From: Solanum dulcamara | Taxonomy: Eukaryota > Streptophyta > Magnoliopsida > Solanales > Solanaceae | Assembly: GCF_947179165.1 (NCBI RefSeq) | Contig: NC_077240.1 | Coordinates: 79,310,001 to 79,374,000 of the forward strand | Length of the DNA: 64,000 nt | Reading direction: 5' to 3' | Shown here: positions 33,041 to 46,086 of the stretch, piece by piece | How the letters are laid out: every line of letters begins with the position of its first letter | How positions within the stretch are numbered: position 1 is the stretch's first letter | Notes under the pieces: model-generated | The model's input: the letters and a program-made list of their open reading frames with translations, nothing else | Database searches by the model: none | Told to the model about the DNA's origin: nothing | Position numbers and translations under genes: made by a program

Positions 33041-33990
33041 ATAGATATGACTTTCGGTTAAAAAAAAAATTAAATTTTTTGTGGGATCCTTCGTGTGTAT
33101 TCGGAGAAGTAGTAGGTGCAGCATCGACATGATCAACAGCAAATTCATAGCATTTAGGATCCGCATAAGAGGAATTAGGAGATTTTCTCATTTTTTCGTG
33201 TGTAACGCCCATGAATATTTTCGTGATATGGTTTTCGGTCAAATTATTTTCTAAAACTTTGATGGAACCCTCAATAAGTGTTCAGGGGAGCAGTAGATGA
33301 AGACTTGGTTTGATCCACGACGTATTCGTAATATTTAGGGGTCACACAAGCGGAATTAGGCAATTTTCTCATATTTTATGTGTGTTAGCTCATTAATATT
33401 TTAGTGATATTGATTTCGGTCAAAAAATTCAAAACATTTATAGGACCCTCCGTAATTACCTGAGGGAACAGTAGGTATAGTTTCGGCATGATCCACGGCA
33501 TATTAATAGCATTTAAAGGTCGCAAAAGTGAAATTAGGTGATTTTCTCATTTTTTGTATATATTAGCCCATGAATATTTTGGTAATATGGTTGTCGGTCA
33601 ATTTTTTTTAAACCTTTATGGGACCCTCCGCAAGTATCCCAGAGAGCAGTAGGTGTAGCCTCAAACCAATCTACTCATAGTCATAATATTTAGGGGTCGC
33701 ACAAGCAAAATTAGATGATTTTCTCTTTTTTTGTGCGTGTTAGCCTATGAATATTTTGGAAATATGACTTTCGATTAATTATTTTTCAAAATCTTTATAT
33801 GACCCTCCATAAGTACCTGAGGAGCAGTAGGTGTATTCTCAATACGATCTAGGGCATATTCATAGCATTTAGGGGCCGCACAAGCGGAATTAGGTGATTA
33901 TCTCATTTTTCATATGTGTTAGCCCATGAATATTTTAGTGATATGATTTTCAGTCAATATTTTTACAAAGCCTTTATGGGACCCTCTGTT
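33041..33990. repeat. ~180-bp satellite array, block 1 (~5 monomers)
   Basis: Monomers repeat every 177-181 bp; the ATGAATATTTT landmark is at 33211, 33392, 33570, 33747 and 33926. Each unit contains GGGACCCTCCGTAAGTACC, GAGCAGTAGGTGTAGCCTCG, ATTCATAGCATTTAGGGGCC, GCACAAGCGGAATTAGGTGA and TTTTCTCATTTTTCGTGTGT. Identity between units is roughly 75-85% by eye. The block is stopped by an LTR inserted in GGGACCCTCCGT. Confidence 0.9.
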
Positions 33991-35058
33991 TGTAACACCC
34001 CTTACTATTTTAACTTAGATTAATTTCGTGAACCCAGAGAAAACTTGAGGAAGTGAGGTGTACGACCCACTCTAAGTCTCATAAAATGTTCTACGAGCCA
34101 TTGGAGAGGCTCATGGAACCCTCTATACTTACAAATTTTGAGTCCTAAAGGTCAGTTCGACGAGTGCTTGTTATGTCCTTTCTTCCCTTCTATGACCTGT
34201 AGGGTCGATCGTAGAAGTGAGTGACACATTTTAGAAGCTACTAGAATATCCACCTAGGTCCTACAAACTAAGTTTACGAGCCATACAAACTTGTACGACC
34301 CGTAGAACATGACCATGGTTCCCAAGTCCCATCCAGCTGAGTTTTACAAGGGGCCTATGACAACCCGTCTAAGGGTCTCCGACCCCATAGAAAGGTGGTC
34401 GTAGACCCAGTGAGAAAATTCCAGTAAGTCTATATTTTTGACTCAAGGTTCTACGATCGACCTTCTACGATCTCTAGAATTGCTCGTAGCGATCGGAGAT
34501 AATTTTTAATGATGGGCAATCTTGTATTTTCCCACCTTTTCCTAACTAAACTCAAGACGTTTTGGGACTAAAATTAGTTCCTTATCAGTACCTAATGGGG
34601 TTTTTCTCTCATTAACACTTAGTCTTTTGAGAGCAAGAATTGGAGAGAAGGAGAAGAGCTAGGGTTTAAGAGTTTCAAGCAAGATCTTTAAATTTTGCTT
34701 AGATAATCTTCATTACAAGTATGTAAGGCTTATCGTAACATTGGACTAAGTTCATCATCTTGCCCTACATCTTCATACAACAAGTTGAGTTTTGAGTTTG
34801 ACTTTTCAATTCTGATAAAGTGAATTATTGAGTTATCTATATAAATTCTACTAAGTTCTTTTATATATTTAAATATACTATGATGTTTTTCATAAGTTGA
34901 GTTCTTGAGATGTGTGTTAATGTTTGCATTCACATGAACCCTAGTTGAGTTTTGCATTAATTATGTTATGCACTGTTTTGAGTTAAAGAATGATTATTTT
35001 CATCATTTAATTAGTAAGAAAGAGTTTGGGCATGAGTTGAGTTCGAGAAGTCTCTTAA

Positions 35059-37717
35059 TGTCACGACCTGAATCCGGGTATGATAGCACTCGTCTTAACC
35101 TTCCAAGACAAGTCAGCCCAAAACCCAATTAGAACGGATAATAAGTAAAAATGGTATAATAGATAAGTAACTACGATAAATGCGGACGTCTTAAATAGCT
35201 ATAAAACCCCAAAGGACTGGCTGTCACATGTACAAGCCTCTAAAATAGTATAATAGAAATAAACATAAGTCTCAAAAATGCATTTGTCTCTCGAATGGAA
35301 CAAAATCATGAAAAGGAGAAAGAGGAATTGTCGGGATCAACAGGTACCTCTCAAATGTCTCCAAAAGCCACGAATGAAGAAAGGAGAATCTGAATCACTG
35401 TCCAGGCTCAGAACCTACACAGATGTAGTTAGCAAAGGGTGAGTACCAAATAATACGGTACCCAGAAAGTAAAATGGTAAACAATCTAAAGCTAAATAAA
35501 ATGAGTACTCCTGGCACTCCATCCGAACCTCCCATAACTACAATCTGCAAGCAGAACAGCCCAACCTAGCGATCTATGCACAAATGTAGCTCATGTAGCA
35601 AATAAGTTAAATGCACTTCTACAGTTAAACAGATAGTGTCTATATCACATGTATTTCAGTCTCAACGGCTCACATAATGAGGCAAGTAGTAATATAAATA
35701 GGTCAATGCAAATAATGAAATGCGATGAATTCCCAATGTGATGCTAAAGTAACAATCATGGCGCGTAGTACGTCCAACGTATGCAAAATATAACAATCAC
35801 GGCATGTGGCACGTCCCTCGATGCGATAATATAACAACCACAGTGCATGGAATGTCCCTCAATGCATTAATAGTACAACCGCAGAGCATGGAACGTCCCT
35901 CAATGCATTAATAGTACAACCGCAGAGCGTGGCACGTCCCTCAAATCCTCTTTGGTATTCTTTTCCATATGCATTTAGTCGGAACCATTTCCCTTCGACG
36001 AATTTCATAAAAAGGGGACCACAATACATATTTCAACCCAAATGCAAATGAGAATAATCATGCAATTGATGAGAAGGAAATGAAGTCCATTTTCATATAC
36101 AATTCATGTCTCTAATAACACCAAGCTTCACAGCGAAACAGCAAGGTTAGCTCAATTCAATAGGCCAATTCATTGGGTTAATCTTTCTCTTATAACTACG
36201 ATTAATCAATTCTAAGAATTTTTCATGATTCACTATCAACTCGATACGTATCAAGAATACACATTTTACGAAGCTTTCAAAAGTTTAGAATTCCACTTGC
36301 CTTGATATCGCTCTCAATTACTTCGAAACTTGGACTTTTTTCTTCCGCCGACACTCTGAATCATAGGAATCTAATCAAATATGAATTCTCAATCAAATTA
36401 TAGAACTAATGACACCCAAATCATAATTTTAAAAATTGGTCCAAAATTGACCGAAAATACCTGAGAAAACCCAATTTCAAAAAAAGAAAGTAAACTCAAA
36501 AATATTTACATAGAAATGATCCCTAAGGTATTTGGAATCTATTGGTGAAAACGGAATCTCATTTGGACTTGAAATGAGTTCAAAATCATCCAAAACATAA
36601 AAATCCAAGTTCTTGAAAAATCCCCAAATTTCTCAATTGATAACCCCAAAATTCAAGTCAAAATCAGTTAATAATTATTGGGAAATGAAGAAATCATGGT
36701 TAAAGGAATTACCCTGCCAATAAATCTCAAAAAACCTTCACAAATCGTCCCTCCCGAGCTCCTCAAGGTCCAAAAATGGTTGAATGAGGTTTAATTTTCG
36801 TTCATGGGATTTAACACTGTTTAGGCCAAAATAAATCTTCGCGATTGCGGGCCACTTACTCCATGAACACAAAGGGTAAAGTGTTATCCCTCTGTGAATG
36901 CAGCAAACTCTTCGCGAATGCGGAGGTTAGGGATCCAGTCCTTCACAAATGCGGTCAAGCTTCCACAAACGGGAAGGCCAAAATCACAGCCTTCCGCGAT
37001 TGCGAACAAGCTTCCGCGAACGCGAAGAAGGCTGCACCAGACCTCAGATAGCAGCAATCAACACTTAGGTAAATTTCTCGGTTTGGACCATCAGGATTTG
37101 CTTGGAACCCCGTGTAGACAAATCATATATGCAATCCCACTAAAATCGACATTCTGAATTCAATGGAACCATTGGAATTCAAATTCGAGGCTTTCTTGGC
37201 CCGAGATTCGATAAGTCGCAACTAAACTAACTTAGGCCTACAAAATATCAAAATGAGCTTGGAACTTTCAAAAATTACAATGAAGCCCTTTCTAGCGTTA
37301 GAATCACACCCCTCCTCCCCCGAAACCATTGAAACTATCAGAAATCCAATTCGAGCACCCGAACCCCATTTGTTGTCCAAAGTCAGACTTTGATCAAACT
37401 TTAACTAAAATTCCAACTTCGTACCTAAACTCCATGTTTCAATTCCAAATCTAATTCCTACGTCTCTCCTAGATCAATTTTCATATTTTGAAACTGATGG
37501 AATCAATGGAATTTCATTCCGAGACTCAAAACTCCAAAAACTCAAAAATTGACAAGTTAAGCCTTTAAAACTCATTTCTCTAGCAAAACTTTAATTTTCA
37601 CAAGATTTTCAAAAACCAATTTTCAAACCCAATCTAAAATGACTCGGGGCAATAGACCGGAGGGATAAATCGGTAATTTTTTAAGAATTTCTGAAAATGA
37701 CCTTTTGGGTCAGTACA
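35059..37717 (-). mobile_element. Solo gypsy LTR, family A, nested
   Basis: On the minus strand it starts TGTACTGACCCAAAAGGTCA and ends GGTCGTGACA, 2659 bp. The target duplication CTTAA is exact at 35054-35058 and 37718-37722. It is the same family as 46674-48912 and 48914-54352. The small ORFs near 36845-37157 lie in a CGCGATTGCG-rich LTR segment and are not genes. Confidence 0.92.
35757..35945. repeat. ~44-bp tandem repeats inside the LTR
   Basis: Four to five units of TACAACCGCAGAGCATGGAA plus CGTCCCTCAATGCATTAATA. The last two full units are almost identical. Confidence 0.8.
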
Positions 37718-38707
37718 CTTAATTATCATTTTGAGCATGAGTTGAGTTCGAGTAGTCTATTAATTATTATTTTGATCATGAGTACTAATATATTTAAACA
37801 TTTATTTTTGAGATTGAGTAGAAAAGTTAAATTATGCTTATAAATGCATTCATTGAGTTGAGATTATATCTACTTTTAAAAAGAAGAGTTGAGGTTTGAG
37901 CTAAGTCCAAAAGAGACTAAATGAGTTCATCGAGTAAATACACTCACTTGAGATATGAGAATATTAAATTTTATTTTGGGAGTAGTATTGAGCACCGATT
38001 TGGATAATAATATAGAACAACTTGAACCCTATAAACTACGTAGCCAGCGTAGGATAGGATCATACCGTTCATTCGGGCGACTCCTCATTATCCCAAAAGA
38101 GGACTTTTATTGGATCCAGAGATGAGTTTGCTCCCATACCCTGGCAAGGTATTGGACGGCTATGGCAACGACATCAGTTCGTTGTATCATTATGTAATGC
38201 ATAAGTGATGGTTGTCAATTAGAAAAACACCCTAAGAGTAAAATATTATATTTTTATACGCTGAATTGCATTTACTTAGTCATATCTTTAAAGCATTATT
38301 TTACATATATTGCATGTTGAATTTAAGTTGAGCTATTTCAGAGTTGAGTTAAGTGGAGTATCTTTGAATAAGTTTCATTTCAATTATTTTACATACTGTA
38401 CATTCCATGTACTAATGCCATTTGGCAGTGCCTCATTTTATGATTCAGACACAAGTGATAAAGATCCTTAACAGGTGCATCGTTGAAGATCAGTTTTCTA
38501 CACAACTTTAGTGAGACCTATTTGTATTCAGATGTGCTCTTGAGTCTTTATTTAAATCTTTCATTATAGTATTACTATTACATTTTGAGGTAGCCATGGT
38601 CCCGTCTTAGTACTCATTCAGAGTCAATGTTAGAGGCTTCATGGACTAGTCAGACAGGGTTGAGTTACTCAGTTTTATTCATTTGTGTATATTTTGAAAA
38701 CATTGAG

Positions 38708-38737
38708 TTATACCTTATATATATATATATATATATT
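38708..38737. repeat. (AT)n microsatellite
   Basis: A short AT run within the family B solo LTR. Confidence 0.85.
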
Positions 38738-38916
38738 TGAGTATTGAGATTGATTTGAGATAGTCAAGTTTATTTACACTTATTGTGCCCATCTGAGTTA
38801 CTTTTTATAAGTCAAAGTCTTCTTCTTAGTGAGTAGCCAGGCTAAGGGTTCGTTTGGGAAACAACAATGATTTCTGAGTGTCGACCACGTCTAGGGTGTC
38901 GACTCGTGGTATGACA

Positions 38917-40768
38917 CCGTAAGTACCCAGGGGAGAAGTAGGTGTAGCATCGATATGATCCACGACATATTCATAGCATTTAGGGGTCACACAAGAGCAA
39001 TTAAGTAATTTTCTCATTTTTCGTGTGAGTTAGCCTATGAATATTTTGCTGATATGAATTTCAGTTAATTTTTTTATGAAGCCTTTATGGGATCCTCCGT
39101 ATGTATTCGGTGAATAGAGGATTAGCCTCGGCACGATCAACGATAAATCCATAGCATTTAGGGGCCACATAAGTGGAATTAGGTAATTTTCTCATTTTTT
39201 ATGTGTGTTAGACCATGAATATTGCTGATACGACTTTTCAGTCAATTTTTTTTGAAACCTTTATAGTACCCTTTGTAAGTTATAGGGTAGAAGTAGGTAT
39301 AGGCTCGGTATAATCCATGGCATATTCATAGTATTTAGGGGTCGCACAAGCAAAATTAGGCAATTTTCATATTTTTCATGTGTGTTAGCTTATTAATATT
39401 TTGGTGATATGACTTTCGATCAATATTTTTTCGAAACTTTTATTGGACCCTCCATAATTACCCAAGAGAGCAGTAGGTGTAGCATCAGCATGATCCATGA
39501 AATATTCATAGCAATTAGGAGTCGCACAAGCAGAATTATGCAATTTTCTAATTTTTCACATGTGTTAATCCATGAATATTTTGGTGATATGACTTTCGAT
39601 CCAAAAAAAAATTGAAATAATTATAGGACCTTCCATAAGTACCTAGGGGAGAAGTAGGTGAAGCATCAGCCTGATCCACGATATATTGGTAGCATTTAGG
39701 GGCAGCACAAACAAAATTATGCAATTTTCTCATTTTTCGTGTGTGTTAGCCATGAATATTTTGGTGATATGACTTTCGATCAATTTTTTTTCAAAACCTT
39801 TATGCGACCCTCCATAAGTAATTGGGGGAGCAATAGGTGTATCCTCGACACAATCCTCGACATATTCACAATATTTAGGGGTCGCTCAATCAGAATTAGG
39901 TAATTTTTTTATTTTTTGTGTGTTAGTTAACTTATGAATATTTTGGTGATATAGATTTTTCTCAATTTTTTTTGAAACTTTATTGGACCCTCTGTAAGTA
40001 CCCGGTGGAGTAGTAGTTGTAACCTCGACATAATTTATGGCATATTCATAGCATTTACGAGCCGCACAAGTAAAATTAGGCGATTTTCTCATTATTCATG
40101 TGTTTTTCAAAACCTTTATGGGACTTTTTGTAATTGCTCAGGGGAGCAGTAGGTGTAGCCTCGACAAAATTCATGCATATTAATAGCATTTAGGAGCTGC
40201 ATAATCAGAATTAAGCAATTTTCTTATTTTTTGTGTGTGTAGCTTATGAATATTTTGGTGATACGACTTTCTATAAATATTTTTCTGAAATCTTTATGGG
40301 ATCCGTTGAAAGTAATGGAGAAAGCAGTAGGTCTAGCATCGACATGATCCATGGCATATTTATAGCATTTAGGGGCTGCACAAGCAAAATTAGGTGATTT
40401 TCTAAGTTTTTGTGTATGTTACCCTATGAATATTTTGGTGATATGGCTTTCGATCAATAGTTTTTGTTGAAACTTTTAAGGGACCCTCCGTAAGTATTCG
40501 GGAGATCAGTACGTATAGCCTCGGCATAATCTACGATATATTAATGTCATTTAGGAGCCGCACAAATAGAATTAGATGATTTTCTAATTTTTCATGTGTG
40601 CTAGTCCATATGAATATTTTGCTAATATGAAATTTTAGTCAATTTTTTCAAAACCTTTATAGGAGTCTTCGTAAGTACTCGAGGGAGATGTAAATGTAGG
40701 CTCAACATATTCATTGCATTTAGGGGCCACACAGGCAAAATTAAATGATTTCTTTTCGTATTCGAAAG
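38917..40768. repeat. ~180-bp satellite array, block 2 (~10 monomers)
   Basis: The ATGAATATT landmark recurs at 39037, 39215, 39392, 39572, 39752, 39934, 40246, 40426 and 40610. One monomer near 40095 has a deletion that removes it. Spacing is 177-184 bp with 180 the most common. Ends at the solo LTR at 40769. Confidence 0.92.
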
Positions 40769-42582
40769 TGTCACGACCCCGATCCGTCGTGACTGGAATC
40801 CACTCAAACTCTTCGGTGGGAGAACCATTCTAAACAGTCCAACAACAATAATCGCAAAGTATATAAAAAGCTTAAAGATGCGGAATCAGATTTAAATCAA
40901 GAATAGATGTTGAGTTCCCATAAACTTATAAAACGTCTAGTTATCAACTCAAAATATGCGAAAGTAAACAAATCCTAGGATCTGAAAGTCATCCGCACCA
41001 AAACTCTAATCAAATATCAGTATATGAAAAGGGAAAACACTCTAAAAAAGAAGTCATAATACTAAAACAGTTGTCTGAACATCTGAGTCTTAGACGAAAG
41101 ACTAAGACAAATGAGAAAGTCCACGGTAGCATGACAGAATAGTTCACAATTGGACTTGAACAAAATTTCTACTCCTCTAGGCGAGGTTTCTCTGTAGCCG
41201 ACTGAATATGCGCTGTATTCAATAAAAGACAAAGCAAGAGTAGTATCAGTATACAAAAATAATGGTGTACTGATAGGATCACGCGATTAGCCAGTAAGTG
41301 GATCATAGACAAGTAAACTCAACACAACAAGCACATACATATAGAATAAGTCAACCAATATCATGTTCAACCATATTCAGTAAGATCACAACTCAATATT
41401 TTCAACATGCTATAACTTCACACAAGAGTCCTCGCAAGGGACCTACAATCAATCAACTTTATGTTAGAACGTGATACCCGATCCAAATATGTATCGAAAC
41501 GTGACACCCAATCCAAGTATATGTCGGAACGTGAAACCCGATCCAGTTTGTGTGTCAGAATGTGACACACCCAATCCAAACATACCACAATCATAAATAC
41601 ATTCAATATTTACAGCATTATATCACCAAGAACAGGTTCATCACAAAAATAGGTCAGGAAGTGATCATTTCACATATAATTTAGCATGTCTCCTTATTCA
41701 TATACACATATGCATATCATGAAGCAATTTAAAAAGTATATGAAACACATACGGGAAACAATACCATCACTTATCTCAAATTCACGCTTTAACAATCTTA
41801 CAATGCAAGAGCTTTCTCTTTTCGGGTTCGTTCCTCTTGTTCTTGGTCTAGAACACAGTAAATACATATAAAGGATCAACAAATTGCCCTAACTATCATG
41901 AAAAAATAACATAGTTATCATCCTAGGCTAAATCCATGATCCTAACCCCACTCTAAAGCTATTTCCCACCATTAGTTTTCAGTTCTAACCCTCCTTCAAT
42001 GATTTCCAACCATAGTTTTGTAGGTTCTAGGAATCAAAGAATGAATTTAAAGAGTAAAATACTTACCTTAAGCGTGGAAATCCATGGAAAATTAATAAAA
42101 TTCACTCAAGATCGCCTCCTGAAGTTTTAGAAACTATTTTGCAGAAAAAGACCTTTTGTGGAGTTTTTCCCGACTTAAGTCGCGACTGCCCCACTCTGGC
42201 AGCCCTGCTCTGGCAGAATAAATCCCGCTCTGGTGGGTTGCACGGAAACAGAGAGCTTGGATTTTGAGTTTCAAGACTCAATTTCACAACACACCCATTC
42301 CCAAGACGTATAAAAATATACCCTTCACGCCGAACCCAATTTCAGGAGTTTTACTTTCCCAAATACGATTTCGCAAAGCCGTAAATGTTTTGTATCATAT
42401 TGGATATCAGCTTATCCAAATAAGTCAGAGATTCTCTCTCCCACCATTCACATGGTTATCCTAGACTTCACCTGACTCAGAATTCGTTCAAGTCTGGCCT
42501 AGGGTAATTTTTTTTGAAGTTACTACCCAAAGTTTTCTATCCCAAAATCCTTTCCCGTTGGCCTATTCCTAATGACGAGACA
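40769..42582 (-). mobile_element. Solo gypsy LTR, family C, minus strand, in satellite
   Basis: On the minus strand it starts TGTCTCGTCATTAGG and ends GATCGGGGTCGTGACA. The ~31-bp sub-repeats are present inverted at 41466-41580, and the CGCTCTGGCAG motif near 42190-42235. Satellite sequence resumes after it (GTGTAGCCAATGAATATT). No clean target duplication is seen. The small ORFs inside show no domain. Confidence 0.8.
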
Positions 42583-42710
42583 GGTGTAGCCAATGAATAT
42601 TTTGATGATATTTCTTTCAGTAAAAAAATTTTGAAATCTTTAAGGGACCCTTCGTAAGTACTCGGGGAGTATTAGGTGTAGCCTCAGCACAATCTACAGC
42701 ATATTTATAG
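42583..42710. repeat. Satellite array, block 3 (partial monomer)
   Basis: From GTGTAGCCAATGAATATTTT through AAGGGACCCTTCGTAAGTAC to ACAGCATATTTATAG, where the hAT element is inserted. Confidence 0.88.
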
Positions 42711-43455
42711 CTAGGGGTGTACATAGGTCGGCTTGGTTTGGTTTTTCATTAAAAAATAATCAAACCAATTATGTTGATTTATTAAACTTATAAACCTAAT
42801 CGAATCAATCTAATGTCTATTTTTTTTTATTTTGGTTTTAGTCGATTCTTTTGTTTTCTCGACATTTTGTTTTTATTTTTATTTTTTGACAATTACACTG
42901 TGATTGAAAAATAGATCAAAATGAAGAGGTTGTTTCCTTGATCGTGTAATTTAATTTCGCACTTGAAGTTCTAAATTGAAGGTTGTTCCCTTGATTATTT
43001 GATTATATTGCTCAATGACATTTCAAAGACACTTGAATAAATAAAAAATAAAAAAAAGATGTACAATGTTATCTTCAAGACATTGTCTTAGGAAAACATA
43101 TCAAAAACTAACAAAAAGACACCAAACATGTCAATGTTTTTAGTCATATTACAATCTCAAATATGAAATAATATATGTAAACATTGAAAGTTATAAATTA
43201 ATTTTAAAAATACTTACAAAGCATGTTATAATAAAAATTTTCAGTGTATAAAAAAATAAAATTATGTGTGCATTATGTCAATTTGATTTGGATTCGGTTT
43301 GACTTTTTTCTATTAATACCAAACCAAACCAACAATGATTAGTTTAAATTTTTCAATGCCAAACCAACTAGACCAAACCACAAGTCAGTTTTTTTTGTCG
43401 ATTTGACTTGGTTCGTTGGTTTAGTTTGACTTGACGGTTTGGCTTGTACACCCCT
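42711..43455. mobile_element. Non-autonomous hAT-type element in satellite
   Basis: 745 bp with termini CTAGGGGTGTACA and TGTACACCCCT. The 8-bp duplication ATTTATAG is exact at 42703-42710 and 43456-43463. Near each end are GGTTTGGTTTTTC-type AT-rich subterminal arms. No transposase frame is present. Confidence 0.9.
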
Positions 43456-43975
43456 ATTTATAGTATTTAGGGGCCGCACAAGTGGAATTAATTAATTTTC
43501 TCATTTTTATGTGTGTTTGTAAATAATATTTTGGCGATATGACTTTAAGTTAATTTTTTCCGAAACCTTTACGGGACCCTCCGTAAGTATCTAGGGAAGA
43601 AGTAGATGGAGCCTCGACATAATCCATTGAATATATCATAGCATTTAGGGCCGCTCAAACAAAATTAGTTAATTTTTTTATTTTTCATGTATTAGCCCAT
43701 AAATATTTTGGTGATATGACTTTCGATTAATTTTTTTCTAAAACATTTATGGGACCCTCATTAAGTACCCGGAAGAGCACTACATGTTGCCTCGACACGA
43801 TCCATAACATATTCATAAAATTTAGAGGTCGCACAAGTGAAATCAGGTGATTTTCTTATTTTTCTTTTGTGTTAACCCATAAATATTTTGGTGATATGAC
43901 TTTCAATCAATTTTTTTCCAAAATATTTATGCGACCCTCCATATGTACCTGGAGGAGAAGTAGGTGCAGCCAAAT
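43456..43975. repeat. Satellite array, block 4 (~3 monomers)
   Basis: It resumes TATTTAGGGGCCGCACAAGT in register after the hAT element. Landmarks are at 43521, 43701 and 43881 (180 bp apart). It ends in GAGAAGTAGGTGCAGCC, next to unrelated sequence. Confidence 0.9.
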
Positions 43976-44002
43976 TCTTGTAAACCAAATTTGGTTTGTT
44001 TT

Positions 44003-46086
44003 TTATAGCGGCCCGACTCGTCGTTAATTAAGATTAAAAGAAATCGCAAGAAATTTCACTCAACTAGGTCCCACCATCTCACTAAAGTAGGATGGTCCCG
44101 CCTTAGCAGCACCGCTAGAGCGAGAATATAGGCGCCAGAGCAGGAGGACATGGATCAGAAACTTAAGTCGTGATTTTTTTATTTCCCCTACTTTTCCCAA
44201 CGGTAAGTTAGATGTGAGAGTTACTGCAAAAACCCTCCAAAATGTTTCTCTTGACTTGGGAAGACGAGGAGAAGGATTTTCAGTATTGGAAGGCTTTCAA
44301 TCGGTGGAATTCAATCTGGTCTTGCCCGTGGAACATCTGGAGTCAAGGATTTCAACCACAATATCTCTCTACAGTTGCTTGACGGCCAGGTAGGCTAGGC
44401 TTCTCTTTTCTGAGTAGTAAATCTATACCTATTGTGTAGTATAAAAGAAAATTTAATGAGAAATCATATAACTAAGTTGTGGGTCATGGGTCACGGGCAG
44501 AAATTCTATTGTGTTAGGGTGTAATTTGAATATTAATTGGGTAAAGAGGTGGTGTAAGAAATTAGAAAGTTTATTCATTTGGATATTATTGCATACAGAT
44601 GGTCATTTTATAATGGGTATAGTATTGTGTATAGAAATATAAAACTAGTAGATATTGATGATAAACCTTAAAGGTTTGGTAGTATAGACATGGGTTTGTT
44701 TCCCGGAAATGTCTTATGTACTTGTTTGAGTTACTTATGATATGCATAGGTGTGTATGATTAGGGTAAACATGTTAGACCTTGTGCAAATGAACCCTCGC
44801 TGGCTTGTTTTGTGACGAACTTATTTTTGGTGATATAATGTGGTCTATTGTTGATAGTTTGTGGTTGGTTGCAAAATTAGATCGGTGGTCATGTTTCGAC
44901 ACATTTTAGATCTAGTGCCACATTCCTATACGTATTTGGATCGAGTGTCACATTCCGATATATTCTTGGATCAGGTGTCACATTTCAACATAAATATGAC
45001 TGGATGGGCCCCCTAAGAGGGCCAAGTATGTGTGTGTGGATGGTTCCAAGAGAGAACGTGATGATATCTGTATTTACATATAAAAATAAGGTTAGTAGTA
45101 AATGAACTATGGATTAAGGACCTATAAAGGAAACCTTGAGTTGAGGTGTGTTAGTTATAAAGAATTGTGAGCATGAATAAACTTATTTGTGGGTAAGAGG
45201 ATGGGTCGTATTAGGCCTTGAGGTGACATATGTGTTAAATGAAGAAGTCTATATTCATAGGCTTAGAGGTGAAGTTTGCTTATCGACCGAAAGTGTTAAC
45301 ATTGAAGTTTCCACGAGTAACTATGGTGGTAGTAGTGGTTATCTAAAACTATGTTTAGTTAGGAAGTGTGATTATGGGATGGTCAGGCCCCCTATGTTGT
45401 GAGATAATTAGACCAAGACTAGTAGTGACTGGGTGAAATCATCGGGCGATTGAGGTTGTTAGGTAGAGACTGTTAGAGTGAATGGACAGTAGTATGGTGA
45501 GCCCACAACCCACAGGTTTAAGTTGTAACTAAAGTGTTTAGTGGAACTCTGGAGAGTAGTGGCGAAGACCTTAAGGGTGAGAGAAAGGAGTGTACTTATT
45601 GGTTGGGATGGACAGTTTATAAAATTCAATTATTATGATATCTCGTATTTTTCTATTTATATACTATGTGGTGGGTATGAGATTGAATGATGATATCTAC
45701 CAATACGTGTTGTTTGTACTAATACTACTCTTGCTATGCCACTTGGCATAGTCTGGTAGCAGGGTCAATTATGTCTGATAGGTAAAGACAAAGGCAATCC
45801 TCCAGCGGCTTCTATTCTTTCTTCCTTATGATGGAAGCTGGTTCATTGTTTCTTTATTTTATTACTACTCTTAGAAGATCTTGTACCTGTTCTATACTAC
45901 TATCCATGAGGGTTTTACGTGTTATTTTTGTACAAGTGTATTATTATAGATTTTTATAAACATATGGTTTAAATTTCTCAAGTTTTGATTTAAATTCCGC
46001 AATACTTTTTGTTAAAAGGGTGAAGTGTTCTCCTACTTAAGTCATAGAGTGGGTGCCCACACGGCCCGGTAGGTTGGATCATGACA
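44003..46086 (+). mobile_element. Solo gypsy LTR, family C, plus strand
   Basis: It runs from TTATAGCGGCCCGACTCGTC (a mutated TG start) to GGTTGGATCATGACA, 2084 bp. The duplication GTTTT occurs at 43998-44002 and 46087-46091. The sub-repeats are at 44878-45000. The ORF at 45187-45402 has no domain and lies inside the LTR. Confidence 0.8.

Larger units (their letters stand above)
33991..38916 (+). mobile_element. Solo gypsy LTR, family B, in satellite; interrupted by a nested solo LTR
   Basis: Begins TGTAACACCCCTTACT and ends GGTATGACA. Its own sequence is 33991-35058 plus 37723-38916 (about 2.26 kb). The satellite monomer resumes exactly where it stopped: CTGTT before and CCGTA after are the decayed copies of one 5-bp target (CCGTA in other monomers). 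Similarity to 60222-62271 is seen around CCCTATAAACTACGTAGCCA and GTACATTCCATGTACTAATG. No internal region, so solo. Confidence 0.85.

Noticed and set aside
38826..40092. Small Cys-containing peptide genes on the minus strand
   Set aside because: They are frames in satellite monomers with no splice context or promoter. Reported as a finding, not as genes.
33041..43975. CRISPR array
   Set aside because: Units are diverged ~180-bp tandem repeats without spacers, in plant nuclear DNA.
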